Both the position numbers and the translations under genes were made by a program. From Pseudomonadota bacterium (GTDB taxonomy: Bacteria > Pseudomonadota > Gammaproteobacteria > Burkholderiales > Burkholderiaceae_C), in contig JAKARB010000001.1 in NCBI GenBank assembly GCA_021819435.1, positions 496,001-560,000 on the forward strand: a stretch of DNA of 64,000 nucleotides. The letters run 5' to 3'. Below, one piece after another: positions 26,707 to 35,614 of this stretch. The notes below the pieces were generated by a model. The model saw only the letters and a program-made list of their open reading frames with translations. It ran no database searches and was not told the DNA's origin. Position 1 is the first letter of the stretch. Every line of letters begins with the position of its first letter.

Positions 26707-27006
26707 GACACCTCCTATTGGCCTTCAATGTGAGAGTCATAGGTGTTAGCTGGGCAGGGGCGATCCAGTGAAATGGATCTGGGGCCTGTCCAGAAAGGCT
26801 CGTATGATCGGTTTGGTGAAGGCCTCGGGTACAGTTAGGTGAACGGGTTCTGGTGCAGGCTTGACTCAAGCAAGTTCTGAGGTCACCAGCCTGACCTGAA
26901 ACGTTTTTGGGTAATGGGATGGGCCAATGGTTACGGCAACGCAAATTGCGACGGAGCGATATGAGCCCAAGTTCATTCATCATTCTTTAAGAAGGGTAAG
27001 TCGATA
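26707..27006. other. Noncoding stretch before the BtrH-like gene
   Basis: No gene is supported. It probably holds the end of the IS3-type element at its left and the promoter of the BtrH-like gene at its right. The only clear signal is the AAGAAGGG ribosome site just before 27007. Confidence 0.5.
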
Positions 27007-28002
27007 GTGACATTACACACAGCAGATATGGCACAGGCCCCCGACATTCCCCATCGGTCCGGCCGCCATTGCGGGAGTTCGGCCATCCGGGACTTGCTTG
27101 AGTTCCATGGCACGACGCTGACCGAGGCCATGTGTTTTGGGCTGGGCTCGGGGCTGGGCATCACATACCTGACGCTGCCTGATGCCCCGGTACCTTTTCT
27201 GGTCCATGTGCGCTCGCTGGGATATGAGGAGCGGGTATTCCAGGCGCTGGACGTACCGTTCGCCTGGACAAGTTACAGCTCCGTCGAGGAGGGCGCGCAG
27301 GCGCTGGATGGCTTGCTCGACCAGGGGCGCCCAGCCCTGCTCCTGACCGATATTTTTCACTTGCCGTACTTTACCAGCCGGACGCATTTTCCCGGCCACG
27401 CCATCGTTGCCTGGCAGCGCCAACCGGCGGACGGCTGCATTCTGGTGACCGATACCGAGCGCCCCGCGCCCATCCCGGTGGCACGTTCCGATCTGGCCCG
27501 TGCCCGCTTCGCGGAACTGCCTCCTTTTTTTCATGCTGGCAACTTGTTCGCGCCTCCCGCCATTCATGCGCGGCTTTCGGTCGAGCGGGTGGCTGAAGCC
27601 ATACGCCACAACGCACGTTTACTGCTGGAGGGCGGACCTTATGCCGGCGTGGCCGCGCTCGATACCTGGCTGGCCGATCTTGGTCGCTGGGAACGCGAGG
27701 GCGACTGGCGCTGGACGACGCGTTTTGCTTATCAAATCATCGAACGGCGCGGCACGGGCGGCGGCGGTTTTCGCAAAATGTACGCAGAATTTCTGAACGA
27801 AGCCGCATCGGCTGATCCACGCATCAGCGATCTGCAACTGCCGCAGCTTATGACAGACTGTGCCGCATGCTGGACATCGCTGGCGCTGGCGCTGAAAGCA
27901 GGCTCCGAGAGTGAATGCTTCCCTACGAAATTGCTCGCAGATGCCCTGCAAGCCGTACGGGCGGCGGAGCGTCGCTATATCGACGCTGCTCTGATCTATT
28001 GA
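27007..28002 (+). CDS. BtrH N-terminal / DUF4872 domain protein (acyl transfer-like)
   Basis: A 331-residue protein starting at GTG 27007, preceded by AAGAAGGG; ATG 27028 is an alternative. The N-terminal half (residues about 15-145) looks like the BtrH_N domain, with Cys22 in RSGRHCGSSAIRDLLEFHG and a later His in THFPGHAIVAWQ. The C-terminal half matches the DUF4872 type (ELPPFFHAGNLFAPP onward). BtrH in butirosin synthesis transfers an acyl chain from a carrier protein to an amine. Two hotdog thioesterase genes follow, suggesting a small acyl-handling operon. The substrate is unknown, and no carrier protein or ketosynthase is seen. Confidence 0.75.
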   Translation: MTLHTADMAQAPDIPHRSGRHCGSSAIRDLLEFHGTTLTEAMCFGLGSGLGITYLTLPDAPVPFLVHVRSLGYEERVFQALDVPFAWTSYSSVEEGAQALDGLLDQGRPALLLTDIFHLPYFTSRTHFPGHAIVAWQRQPADGCILVTDTERPAPIPVARSDLARARFAELPPFFHAGNLFAPPAIHARLSVERVAEAIRHNARLLLEGGPYAGVAALDTWLADLGRWEREGDWRWTTRFAYQIIERRGTGGGGFRKMYAEFLNEAASADPRISDLQLPQLMTDCAACWTSLALALKAGSESECFPTKLLADALQAVRAAERRYIDAALIY

Positions 28003-28037
28003 GTGAACACATTTACAGTGCAAATTGAGGAGCAGGC

Positions 28038-28508
28038 ATGTCGCATATGAAGCCGCAACTGGACCAAGCTGCCATGGCAAAAGCTTTTTTCGGCAGTCAG
28101 CATCCACTGTTCAACGCCCTCGGCGTCGACGTGGTGGCGGTGGCCGACGCCAAGGCGGAGATGGTGATGCCGTTTTCTGAGGCTCTGGCCGACGGCCTTG
28201 GAGCGTTGCATCGGGGCACACTCGTGACCCTGCTTGACACGACGTGTGGACTGGCGATTTTCTCCGCGCTACGCTCGCTCAGGCCTATCGCCACCATTGA
28301 CCTGCGCGTCGATTACCTTCGTGCCATTCCGGCGGGCAGCGGCCTGCGCGCGGTGGTCGAATGCATCGGCTGGACAGACAGCGTGGCCTTTGTCTCCGGC
28401 CGGGCTTATGCGGCGGGTGACGAGATGCCGCTTGCCACGGTGACGGGATCCTTTGCCATCGATACGTTAGGACCGGCTTTCGATACGACGGACAGGAGTG
28501 CGGCATGA
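28038..28508 (+). CDS. PaaI family hotdog thioesterase
   Basis: A 156-residue protein of the hotdog fold. Landmarks are NALGVDVVAVADAKAEMVMP, the active-site loop GALHRGTLVTLLDTTCGLAI with the catalytic acidic residue, and TIDLRVDYLRAIPAGSGLRA. It begins after the GGAGCAGGC ribosome site. It lies 35 bases after the BtrH-like gene and overlaps the next thioesterase by 4 bases (ATGA). Acyl-CoA or acyl-carrier thioester hydrolysis is the likely reaction. Confidence 0.87.
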   Translation: MSHMKPQLDQAAMAKAFFGSQHPLFNALGVDVVAVADAKAEMVMPFSEALADGLGALHRGTLVTLLDTTCGLAIFSALRSLRPIATIDLRVDYLRAIPAGSGLRAVVECIGWTDSVAFVSGRAYAAGDEMPLATVTGSFAIDTLGPAFDTTDRSAA

Positions 28509-28951
28509 CGAGGGTGGTTAAATCAATGACAGATTGTGCAGAGGCAGCAATGGTCCTCGTGCCGGCGGTGCCCTTCCATCGGTTTCTGGGTATGCGGGAG
28601 GAGGTCGTTGAGGGCGAGACACGCTACCTCATGGACTTTTGCGAAAATCATGTCGGCAATCCCCTGATCCGGACCTTCCATGGTGGTGTACTTGCCAGCT
28701 TTGGAGAAGTGGTCGCGGCTACCCATCTTGCACGATCCCTGGCGCGGGTCGAGTTACCTGCTTGCTCGACGCTTACCTTCGATTACTTGCGACCGGCTTT
28801 CGCCGGCACGATTTGCGCGGTGCCCCACATTGTGCGGGCGGGACGACGTATCACAACGGTCTCGGTGCAGTTGCGCCTGGACAATAAGCTGGCGTGCATT
28901 GGGCGCTTCCTGTTTCCCGTGGGGACTGCAGACTTGGGAGGCAGCGCGTGA
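28505..28951 (+). CDS. PaaI family hotdog thioesterase, second copy
   Basis: A 148-residue hotdog protein with FLGMREEVVEGETRYLMDFC, the loop IRTFHGGVLASFGEVVAATH and TLTFDYLRPAFAGTICAVPH. It is clearly divergent from its upstream neighbour, although both share the PaaI layout. The HGG turn is conserved. Because hotdog enzymes are oligomers, the coupled pair may form a hetero-oligomer. That is an inference from the ATGA overlap and tandem order. Confidence 0.85.
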   Translation: MTRVVKSMTDCAEAAMVLVPAVPFHRFLGMREEVVEGETRYLMDFCENHVGNPLIRTFHGGVLASFGEVVAATHLARSLARVELPACSTLTFDYLRPAFAGTICAVPHIVRAGRRITTVSVQLRLDNKLACIGRFLFPVGTADLGGSA

Positions 28952-28981
28952 CCCACGGTCGAGACATGACTGGTTTACGAA

Positions 28982-29286
28982 TCAAAACTGACGCTTGAAT
29001 CGCCACACGCCCAACCCGAAGATCGCCATGCCAAGCAGCAGCGCCAAACCCACAGGATGTCCCATCCCGCGCCCTGAAGCAGGATGCCGTAGCCCATCTC
29101 GACGAAGTAATAAAGTGGAGAGATAGACATGGCTTCGCGCAGCCCGATGGCATGGCTTCGGGTGGGGATCAGGTACCGGAAGGGAAGGTCATCGGCACCA
29201 GCACGAGGATGGCGAGCAGCGCAGCCTGGGCGAGATTGGGTGCGATGGTGGCGATGTAGAGACCCAGTTCGCGGCGGTGGATGTGT
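28982..29286 (-). pseudogene. ABC-2 type transporter permease, C-terminal remnant
   Basis: Minus-strand fragments in different frames read GLYIATIAPNLAQAALLAIL, LVPMTFPSG and SISPLYYFVEMGYGILLQGA, then GWDILWV and a Trp-Arg-Phe-Lys-Arg tail, matching the last transmembrane helices of ABC-2 permeases. Frame changes and a missing N-terminal two-thirds show it is not functional. It is opposite in strand to the thioesterases and ends at the alkB fragment. Confidence 0.7.
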
Positions 29287-29533
29287 AGAGCGCTGTGCTG
29301 CCCGACCCGATGGCCACGTCCTACCGGGACCCGAAGAAGCCCCTGTGGCTGCTGCCAGCCCTGATCCCCGCCATCGTGGCCACGGGCCCGGTGGCCCAGC
29401 TGATGGGCCAGGACCACGCCGCCTGGTACGTCCTGCCCTTTTTGGTGCTGTTCGTGCTGGTGCCCATCCTGGAATGGCTGATCGGCGACGACACCAGCAA
29501 CCCGCCCGAGGCCGCCGTGCCCGACCTCGAACC
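29287..29533 (+). pseudogene. Duplicated 5' fragment of alkB
   Basis: About 247 bases nearly identical to the beginning of the complete alkB gene at 32511-32755. The frame reads SYRDPKKPLWLLPALIPAIV and ends at DLE, where the homology breaks. The original start codon is replaced (GTAG for CATG). A few substitutions (for example Q for H and E for D) show it is not a recent exact copy. Confidence 0.88.
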
Positions 29534-29622
29534 TTGGCTGCAAGCTTGACCAGGTCGTCTATGCGGACGGTGCCGTCGACGACGGAGAACTCGGTGTGGG
29601 CGCGGAGGTGAACAAAAGGCAT
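29534..29622 (-). pseudogene. dnaE (DNA polymerase III alpha) N-terminal remnant
   Basis: From ATG 29622 the minus strand reads MPFVHLRAHTEFSVVDGTVR then IDDLVKLAA, the first residues of the PHP domain of DnaE, and then breaks at the alkB fragment. This is a stray piece of a chromosomal gene and cannot be functional. Confidence 0.72.
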
Positions 29623-29798
29623 GGGGCGATTGTAAGAAGCCGGCGCCCCTCGCCTGCACCCAATTCCCCGGGCAGTTTTTTCAGATTCGCAGGTTTGAAT
29701 GCGCTGGATGTATCAATTTGCGACCGAATCTCCGAACGATGTCTTCAGTTCTCTGGTTCTGCGCCGGCAACAACGACGAATGCTGAAAGGAGCTCGAC

Positions 29799-31343
29799 AT
29801 GTCATTTTTCGGTGCGCGCGGGCTTGCCGCCCGCATCGCCCTGGCTTCGGTGCTGGTTTGCGCCGGCCTGATCGGGGCCGCCCTGTTCACGGTCTGGCGG
29901 CTGCAGGACGTCTCCACCGTCAGCGATCAAACGGCCAAGCACCGCATCCCGCAACTCTCGGAGATCGCCCAGGTCGAGCTCAACGTCACCCGCGCCTCGC
30001 TGCAACTGCGCCACGCCATGCTGGCGCGCACGCCCGCTGAACGCGACGCGGCCTTGCAGGACGTGCAAACCAAACGCCAGCTGATCGAGCAGCTGCTCAA
30101 GACCTATGAGCAGCAACTGTTCACCAGCGCCGGCAAGGAACGCTTTGAGGCCATCCCGCCAGCGGTGCAGGCTTTCTGGGTCCAAGGGGAGGCCAACGTC
30201 AAGCTCATCGCCGAGGGCCGCAAGGACGAGGCCTTTGCTTACCTGGTCGACCACACCATCCCGGCTCGCAACGCGCTGCTCAAAGAACTGGCGGAGACCG
30301 TGAGCTACCAGCGCGACAGCGCCGAGCGCGACATCGCGCACATCCAATCGAGCATCCAGCAGACCTTGATGGTGCTGTTGGGCGTGTTCCTGTTCATCGG
30401 CGGCGCCATGGTGACGCTGTCCTGGTGGATCGGGCGCACCCTGAAGATGCGGGTGGATCGCTCACGGGAGGTGGCCGAGCGCGTGCGCGATGGCAACCTC
30501 AGCACCACCATCCACGAAGATCAGCGCGACGAGTTCACGCCCCTGCTGGCGGCGCTTTCCGACATGCAGGCCAGCTTGACCCAGGTGGTCACGCGGGTGC
30601 GCGGCAACGCCGAAGCCGTGGCCACGGCCAGCGCCCAGATTTCGCAAGGCAGCCAGGACCTGTCGCAACGCACCGAGCAACAAGCCGGCTCGCTGCAGCA
30701 AACCGCCTCCACCATGTCGGACCTGGGGCACACGGTGCAGCGCAACGCAGAGAACGCATTGCAGGCCACCGCCATGGCCCAGGCGGCCGCTCAGGTCGCC
30801 GAACAGGGCGGTGGGGTCGTGCGCGAGGTGGTCGAGACCATGCAGGGCATCAACGAGGCCTCGCGCAAGATCTCCGACATCATCTCGGTGATCGACGGCA
30901 TCGCCTTCCAGACCAACATCCTGGCCCTGAACGCGGCGGTGGAAGCGGCCCGCGCAGGTGAGCAAGGCCGAGGCTTCGCCGTGGTGGCGGCCGAGGTGCG
31001 CTCGCTGGCGCAGCGCAGCGCTGGCGCCGCCCGCGAGATCAAGCACCTCATCACGGCCAGCGCCGAGCGCGTCGAGCGAGGCAGCACGCTGGTGAACCAG
31101 GCCGGTGACACCATGGTCCAGATCGTGGATGCCATCGGGCGGGTCAACACCATCGTGGCCGAGATCAGCACGGCCAGCGCCGAGCAGCAAGCCGGGGAGT
31201 CGGTGGTCGGCCAGGCCATCCAGCAAATGGACCACGGCACGCAGCAGAACGCGGCCCTGGTTGAAGAGTCGGCCTCGGCCTCCGAGAGCCTGCAGCACCA
31301 GGCTGCCGAGCTCGTTCAGTCGGTGGCGGTGTTCAAGGTCTGA
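29799..31343 (+). CDS. Methyl-accepting chemotaxis protein
   Basis: A 514-residue transmembrane receptor. TM1 lies at about residues 8-31 and TM2 at about 190-211, enclosing a four-helix-bundle sensor domain. A HAMP domain follows (about 212-265), then the signalling domain with the hairpin-tip region [20 protein letters not shown] and [20 protein letters not shown]. It ends VAVFKV without a CheR-tethering pentapeptide. AAAGGAGCTCGAC precedes the ATG. Together with the convergent AraC regulator and alkB it could guide movement towards hydrocarbons or their oxidation products. The ligand is not inferable from sequence. Confidence 0.92.
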   Translation: MSFFGARGLAARIALASVLVCAGLIGAALFTVWRLQDVSTVSDQTAKHRIPQLSEIAQVELNVTRASLQLRHAMLARTPAERDAALQDVQTKRQLIEQLLKTYEQQLFTSAGKERFEAIPPAVQAFWVQGEANVKLIAEGRKDEAFAYLVDHTIPARNALLKELAETVSYQRDSAERDIAHIQSSIQQTLMVLLGVFLFIGGAMVTLSWWIGRTLKMRVDRSREVAERVRDGNLSTTIHEDQRDEFTPLLAALSDMQASLTQVVTRVRGNAEAVATASAQISQGSQDLSQRTEQQAGSLQQTASTMSDLGHTVQRNAENALQATAMAQAAAQVAEQGGGVVREVVETMQGINEASRKISDIISVIDGIAFQTNILALNAAVEAARAGEQGRGFAVVAAEVRSLAQRSAGAAREIKHLITASAERVERGSTLVNQAGDTMVQIVDAIGRVNTIVAEISTASAEQQAGESVVGQAIQQMDHGTQQNAALVEESASASESLQHQAAELVQSVAVFKV

Positions 31344-32407
31344 GCACCCGCTGATCGCCGGAAGTCGCTCGGCGGCATGCCCACCCAGCGCCGGAAGGTG
31401 CGGCTGAAATTGGACGTGTCCTGATAGCCCAGCCGGTCGGCGATGGCTTCGACGCTCATGTCCGAGTGCAGCAGCCACCAGCAGGCCAGGTCTTCGCGCA
31501 CGCGGTCGAGCAGCTGCTGGTAGGTCAGGCCCTCGTCGCCCAGTTTGCGGATCAGGGTGCGGCTGGAGACGTGCTCGCGCTCGGCCAACTCGCTCAGGGT
31601 CGGGTAGCCGCCCTCGCAGGCCAGCAAGAGCCTCAAGATGCGGTCGCCCACGGGCCCCAGGCGGTCACGCGGGTCGTTCTGCTGTGACCACAGGCGCTCG
31701 CACTCGCGCAAGGCCATGCGGTGGGTCTGCGGGTCAGGGGCCAGGCCCGGGTGGCTCAGGAGCGACAGCGGCAACACCATGGCCGAGCGCTCCATGCCAA
31801 AGCGCACCGAAGGCCACCAGCGGCGGTAGGCATCGGCCCACGGCGGCTCCGGGAAGGCGAACTCCACACGGGCCACGCGGGTCATGTCCAGCCCCGTGAG
31901 CGTGTCGAGCAGGCGCAGGCCCGCGCCCATCAGGTGGCCCATGATGTACTCGCGCACATCCGGGGCCTGCAGGTGCTCGCGCATCCACAGGGTGACCTCG
32001 TCGCCCTGCTGGTCGACCTCCAGCGAGATCAGGCTCTGACGCAAGCCGGCGTGGCGCTGGATCAGGGCCAGCGCCTGCCCCACGTTGTCGCACGACATGG
32101 CCGCCACCCCCACCGGCCCGTGCGCCGACAGCTGCGTGCCCCAGCCCACGGTGATGCCCAGCCAGGGCTCCTGCGTGAGCGCCACCGCGCGCCGGATCAG
32201 CCGGGTCACCTCGTCGAAGCTCAGGTAGCGGTTGCCCTCGTGCAGTGACGCCCAGTTCAGCCGCGTGCCGGACAGGATCTGCGCCTCGTCGAAGCCACGG
32301 CGGCGCATCTCGGCGCAGATCAGCCGGGCGTAGATGGGGTGCAGCGCGGGCGCCAGCCAGTCGGCCGCCTGCGTGGGAGGGGTTCGGGTGCTCACGGTGA
32401 GTGTCAC
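31316..32407 (-). CDS. AraC family regulator divergent from alkB
   Basis: A 363-residue regulator. An N-terminal ligand domain of the arabinose-binding-like (OruR/ArgR) type spans about residues 20-210, and the C-terminal AraC helix-turn-helix pair about 260-350 ([40 protein letters not shown]). Its 3' end overlaps the mcp gene by 28 bases in convergent orientation. The 102-base gap to alkB is the likely site of alkB control, so it is the best candidate activator of alkane hydroxylase expression. Confidence 0.88.
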   Translation of the reverse strand: MTLTVSTRTPPTQAADWLAPALHPIYARLICAEMRRRGFDEAQILSGTRLNWASLHEGNRYLSFDEVTRLIRRAVALTQEPWLGITVGWGTQLSAHGPVGVAAMSCDNVGQALALIQRHAGLRQSLISLEVDQQGDEVTLWMREHLQAPDVREYIMGHLMGAGLRLLDTLTGLDMTRVARVEFAFPEPPWADAYRRWWPSVRFGMERSAMVLPLSLLSHPGLAPDPQTHRMALRECERLWSQQNDPRDRLGPVGDRILRLLLACEGGYPTLSELAEREHVSSRTLIRKLGDEGLTYQQLLDRVREDLACWWLLHSDMSVEAIADRLGYQDTSNFSRTFRRWVGMPPSDFRRSAGAQTLNTATD

Positions 32408-32509
32408 AAAATGACGATAAGTTGCCAGCGCAGACGGTACCCCATTTCGGCCTGCGCTCGCAAGATCGCATCACTCCATTTCACCGACTCACACCGAGGA
32501 GACAACAAC

Positions 32510-33697
32510 ATGAGCGCCGTGCTGCCCGACCCGCTGGCCGCGTCCTACCGGGACCCGAAGAAGCCCCTCTGGCTGCTGCCAGCCCTGATCCCCGCCATCG
32601 TGGCCACGGGCCCGGTGGCCCACCTGATGGGCCAGGACCACGCCGCCTGGTACGTCCTGCCCTTTTTGGTGCTGTTCGTGCTGGTGCCCATCCTGGACTG
32701 GCTGATCGGCGACGACACCAGCAACCCGCCTGAAGCCGCCGTGCCCGACCTCGAGCGCCGCGCCTTCTACCGCTGGATGATCTACCTGGCCATCCCCGTG
32801 GGCTGGGCCACCACGCTGTTCAACGTGTGGTTCCTGAGCACGCACGCGGTGCCCTGGTATGGCGTGGTCACCACCGTCATCATCAACGGCTTCATGCTGG
32901 GCCTGGTGATGAACATGAGCCACGAGCTGGGCCACAAGAAGGAATGGCTGCCCCGCAAGGCCGCGCTGTTCAACCTCTCGCTGGGCGCCTACACGCACTT
33001 TTGCATCGAGCACAACCGCGGCCACCACCGCCACGTGGCCACGCCGGAAGACCCGGCTTCGTCCAAGATGGGCGAGACGATCTACCGCTTCATGTTCCGC
33101 GAGATGCCCGGCGCCTACTTCCGCGGCTGGGACCTGGAGGTCGAGCGCCTGGAGCGCCAGGGCAAGTCGGCCTGGAGCCTGGACAACGAGATCGTGCAGG
33201 GCTGGATCGGCACCGCCATCGTCTGGGGCGGCATGACCGCCTGGCTGGGCACGCAGGCCCTGGTGCTGCTGATGGTGCTGGCCTTCCTGGGCGCCTTCAT
33301 GCTGACCTCGGCCAACTACATCGAGCACTACGGCCTGCTGCGCCAGAAGAAGCCCGATGGCCGCTACGAACACTGCCAGCCGCACCACTCGTGGAACAGC
33401 AACCACGTGCTGTCCAACATCCTGACCTTCCAGCTGCAGCGCCACTCCGACCACCACGCCAACCCGACGCGCAGCTACCAGTCGCTGCGCAGCTTCCACG
33501 ACATTCCGACCTTCCTGCCGCTGGGCTACACGGGCATGTTCCTGGTCGCTTACGTGCCGCCGCTGTGGTTTGCCGTGATGGACAAGCGAGTGGTTAAAGC
33601 CACCGGTGGCGATGCCTCGCGCATCAACTTTTTGCCGGCGCAACGCAAGCGCTTGGTCCAGACCTATGAGATGCAGGACACGGCCTCAGCGGCCTGA
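32510..33697 (+). CDS. alkB: Alkane 1-monooxygenase (AlkB, non-heme diiron)
   Basis: A 395-residue integral membrane hydroxylase that inserts oxygen at the terminal carbon of n-alkanes using rubredoxin-delivered electrons. Several transmembrane helices occur in the first 130 residues. All histidine boxes are intact: HELGH at residues 138-142, HNRGHH at 168-173, HSDHH at 312-316, and the NYIEHYGLLR element diagnostic of AlkB. GAGGAGACAACAAC precedes the ATG at 32510. No rubredoxin or rubredoxin reductase gene is nearby, so electron partners must be encoded elsewhere. Confidence 0.95.
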   Translation: MSAVLPDPLAASYRDPKKPLWLLPALIPAIVATGPVAHLMGQDHAAWYVLPFLVLFVLVPILDWLIGDDTSNPPEAAVPDLERRAFYRWMIYLAIPVGWATTLFNVWFLSTHAVPWYGVVTTVIINGFMLGLVMNMSHELGHKKEWLPRKAALFNLSLGAYTHFCIEHNRGHHRHVATPEDPASSKMGETIYRFMFREMPGAYFRGWDLEVERLERQGKSAWSLDNEIVQGWIGTAIVWGGMTAWLGTQALVLLMVLAFLGAFMLTSANYIEHYGLLRQKKPDGRYEHCQPHHSWNSNHVLSNILTFQLQRHSDHHANPTRSYQSLRSFHDIPTFLPLGYTGMFLVAYVPPLWFAVMDKRVVKATGGDASRINFLPAQRKRLVQTYEMQDTASAA

Positions 33698-34168
33698 AAT
33701 ATAAGCTCCCAACACTGATCGCGAGTGGCTGAGAAGGTCTGTCGCCTTCAGGATCGAGAACGTGCGCACCACCGTCTCCTCGGTTAGCACGCCCGTGTCA
33801 TCCATCAGAAGGCATGGCGCCGCCTGGAATAGCGGCTCCACCATCAGGCGAAGGGGCAGGCGCGCGCGACGAGCCGCGCTGAGCCCGTCGGCAACGTCCG
33901 CGGCGTCGGGCCGAACATGTCGGCATGCTGCCATGCTCGCCTTGCGGGCGAATAGCGGAGCCAGCGACCTCTCTACCTCTGCCCACGGCACACGTAGTAC
34001 CAGCATTGCCAGCGGGTCGCGCAAGCCGATCATGGCATCCACCGGGGAAAAACCCAGAGTTTTGGCCATCCCTGTTGCCAGGCTCTGCCCATATTCACGG
34101 GCGTGGCGGTGAATTTGCAAGACCGACACAGGGCGACGCTGAGCATGCGCCTGGAGGATTTTGCCCAA
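33686..34168 (-). pseudogene. AraC-type regulator remnant lacking the DNA-binding domain
   Basis: A 160-codon frame with segments such as AMLVLRVPWAEVERSLAPLF and VADGLSAARRARLPLRLMVE, resembling the N-terminal sensory domain of XylS/AraC regulators. It ends ILKATDLLSHSRSVLGAYIS, just inside the alkB 3' end, without any helix-turn-helix domain. Fragments similar to the missing first part (ERGTFEVLHIGGRPRVR) appear upstream in another frame up to about 34270. It is probably a decayed regulator of the neighbouring monooxygenase. Confidence 0.5.
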
Positions 34169-34450
34169 GCCCTACACGATCGCACACGAGGTCGGCCACC
34201 GATGTGCAAAACCTCGAAGGTACCTCTTTCAAGCTGGTACCCGATGCACGGGTGCGTCTGTCAGGCGCAATGGAAAGCCATGAGCGTACGCCTTGAGCGG
34301 CAGGGCGGTTACTATGCTGGCACCGGGCGGCGCACGAAACGCAGCAATTCAAGCAGGGGATGGAAAACAGCGACTTGAAGAAGCCATGAATGCAGGTCTA
34401 GCATCAATCACAGGTCTGCCACCGTAGCCCTATTTTTACAACGCCATGGC
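34169..34450. other. Degenerate region between the regulator remnant and the XylM-like gene
   Basis: It holds frame-shifted pieces of the AraC-like remnant (to about 34270) and otherwise no supported gene. The XylM-like stop codon is at 34451. Confidence 0.45.
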
Positions 34451-35614
34451 TCAAGCAGAAGCCTTGAGCCCCCAGCCAGCCCGCTTGTTGGCGGCCTCAG
34501 ACAGCTTCAACTCTTCGGGGCTGGCGTACTTCAGATCCCACTCCTTGACCTTGGGGTCCATCAGTTTGAACCACAGAGGCGGAACCATGGCCACCAGGAT
34601 GGTGGTCAGGTAGCCACCGATCATCATGGGCGCTTCAGGGAAGGGCTTGAGGTCTTGATAAGGCACTTCGCCTTGGGCATGGTGATGCGAGTGGCGGGTC
34701 AGGTTGAACATCGACCATGAACTGATGCGCTTGTTGGTGTTCCAAGAGTGACGAGGCTGAACCGGGAGCTTGGGGTCGCGAACCATGCCGTAGTGTTCCA
34801 TGTAGTTAACGATCTCCAGCAGCGATTTGCCCCACAGCGCACTGGCAATGAAGAAGCCAGCCACAGGCCAGCCGCCCATGGCATATGCCACCGCTACCAA
34901 CAGCAAACTCATCAGGTGACCACGGATCACGCCGTTACGCAAGGAGATGGCGCCGTGGCCATCGCGCTTGAGGCGCTTTTTCTCGATGTTCCACGCGCTG
35001 ATGTTGCCCTTGATGGTCGAGGCCAGGACGTGGAAGTACACATTGCGGCCGCGAGGTGCGGTGGCTGGGTCTTCAGTGGTGGACACATAACGGTGATGGC
35101 CGTAGACGTGCTCGATCGAGAAAATGGTGTCAAAGCTGAAAGCCAACAACCAGCGACCGACAAACATCGAGATCGGATCCCAGGTGCGGTGAGTCAGTTC
35201 GTGGGCGGTGATGGTGCCAACCATGCCGATCATCAGGCCGGAGAGCAGGATGGTCGAGATGTGGTGGCCCCAGAAGGTGCTTTCGCGGGCTGCCAGGGCA
35301 TCGAAGCCCGTGAGCTGCTGCACCCAGGCGCCATAGCCCAGCACGTCGCCGGAGCTCACACTCCAAAGCGATGCGAAGATGATCATTAACAGCAAGGGCA
35401 AAGCCATCCACAGCTGCGCAGTCAAGATGCCGGGATACTTGAAGGTGGGTGTGGTGGTGTCGTCGCCACAGACAGCGTCGCCCACCATGTAGAAAACCAA
35501 GATGGTGATCAGACCGTAGGTGGTGTAAGCGCCACCTAGGGTGACCATCGTCAGAGCCAGCAGGCCGATGATATGGAATAGGAAATACTTGAGGTAGTGC
35601 AGAATGTTCATCAT
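34451..35614 (-). CDS. XylM/AlkB-type membrane hydroxylase component
   Basis: A 387-residue non-heme diiron membrane monooxygenase. Histidine boxes are HELTH (138-142), HVYGHH (169-174), EHYG (273-276) and HSHHH (308-312), with six or so hydrophobic helices. The C-terminus (VPPLWFKLMDPKVKEWDLKY then ANKRAGW) resembles XylM of the TOL xylene monooxygenase more than AlkB. AGGAGCACAGTG precedes the start, which overlaps the stop of the reductase gene (TGATG). With a XylA-like partner, hydroxylation of a methyl group on an aromatic or alkane is likely. The true substrate is unknown; p-cymene or nitrotoluene-type enzymes are alternatives. Confidence 0.85.
   Translation of the reverse strand: MMNILHYLKYFLFHIIGLLALTMVTLGGAYTTYGLITILVFYMVGDAVCGDDTTTPTFKYPGILTAQLWMALPLLLMIIFASLWSVSSGDVLGYGAWVQQLTGFDALAARESTFWGHHISTILLSGLMIGMVGTITAHELTHRTWDPISMFVGRWLLAFSFDTIFSIEHVYGHHRYVSTTEDPATAPRGRNVYFHVLASTIKGNISAWNIEKKRLKRDGHGAISLRNGVIRGHLMSLLLVAVAYAMGGWPVAGFFIASALWGKSLLEIVNYMEHYGMVRDPKLPVQPRHSWNTNKRISSWSMFNLTRHSHHHAQGEVPYQDLKPFPEAPMMIGGYLTTILVAMVPPLWFKLMDPKVKEWDLKYASPEELKLSEAANKRAGWGLKASA

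Noticed and set aside
31466-32248. Open frames antisense to the AraC regulator beside alkB
   Set aside because: They mirror the regulator gene and lack independent support.
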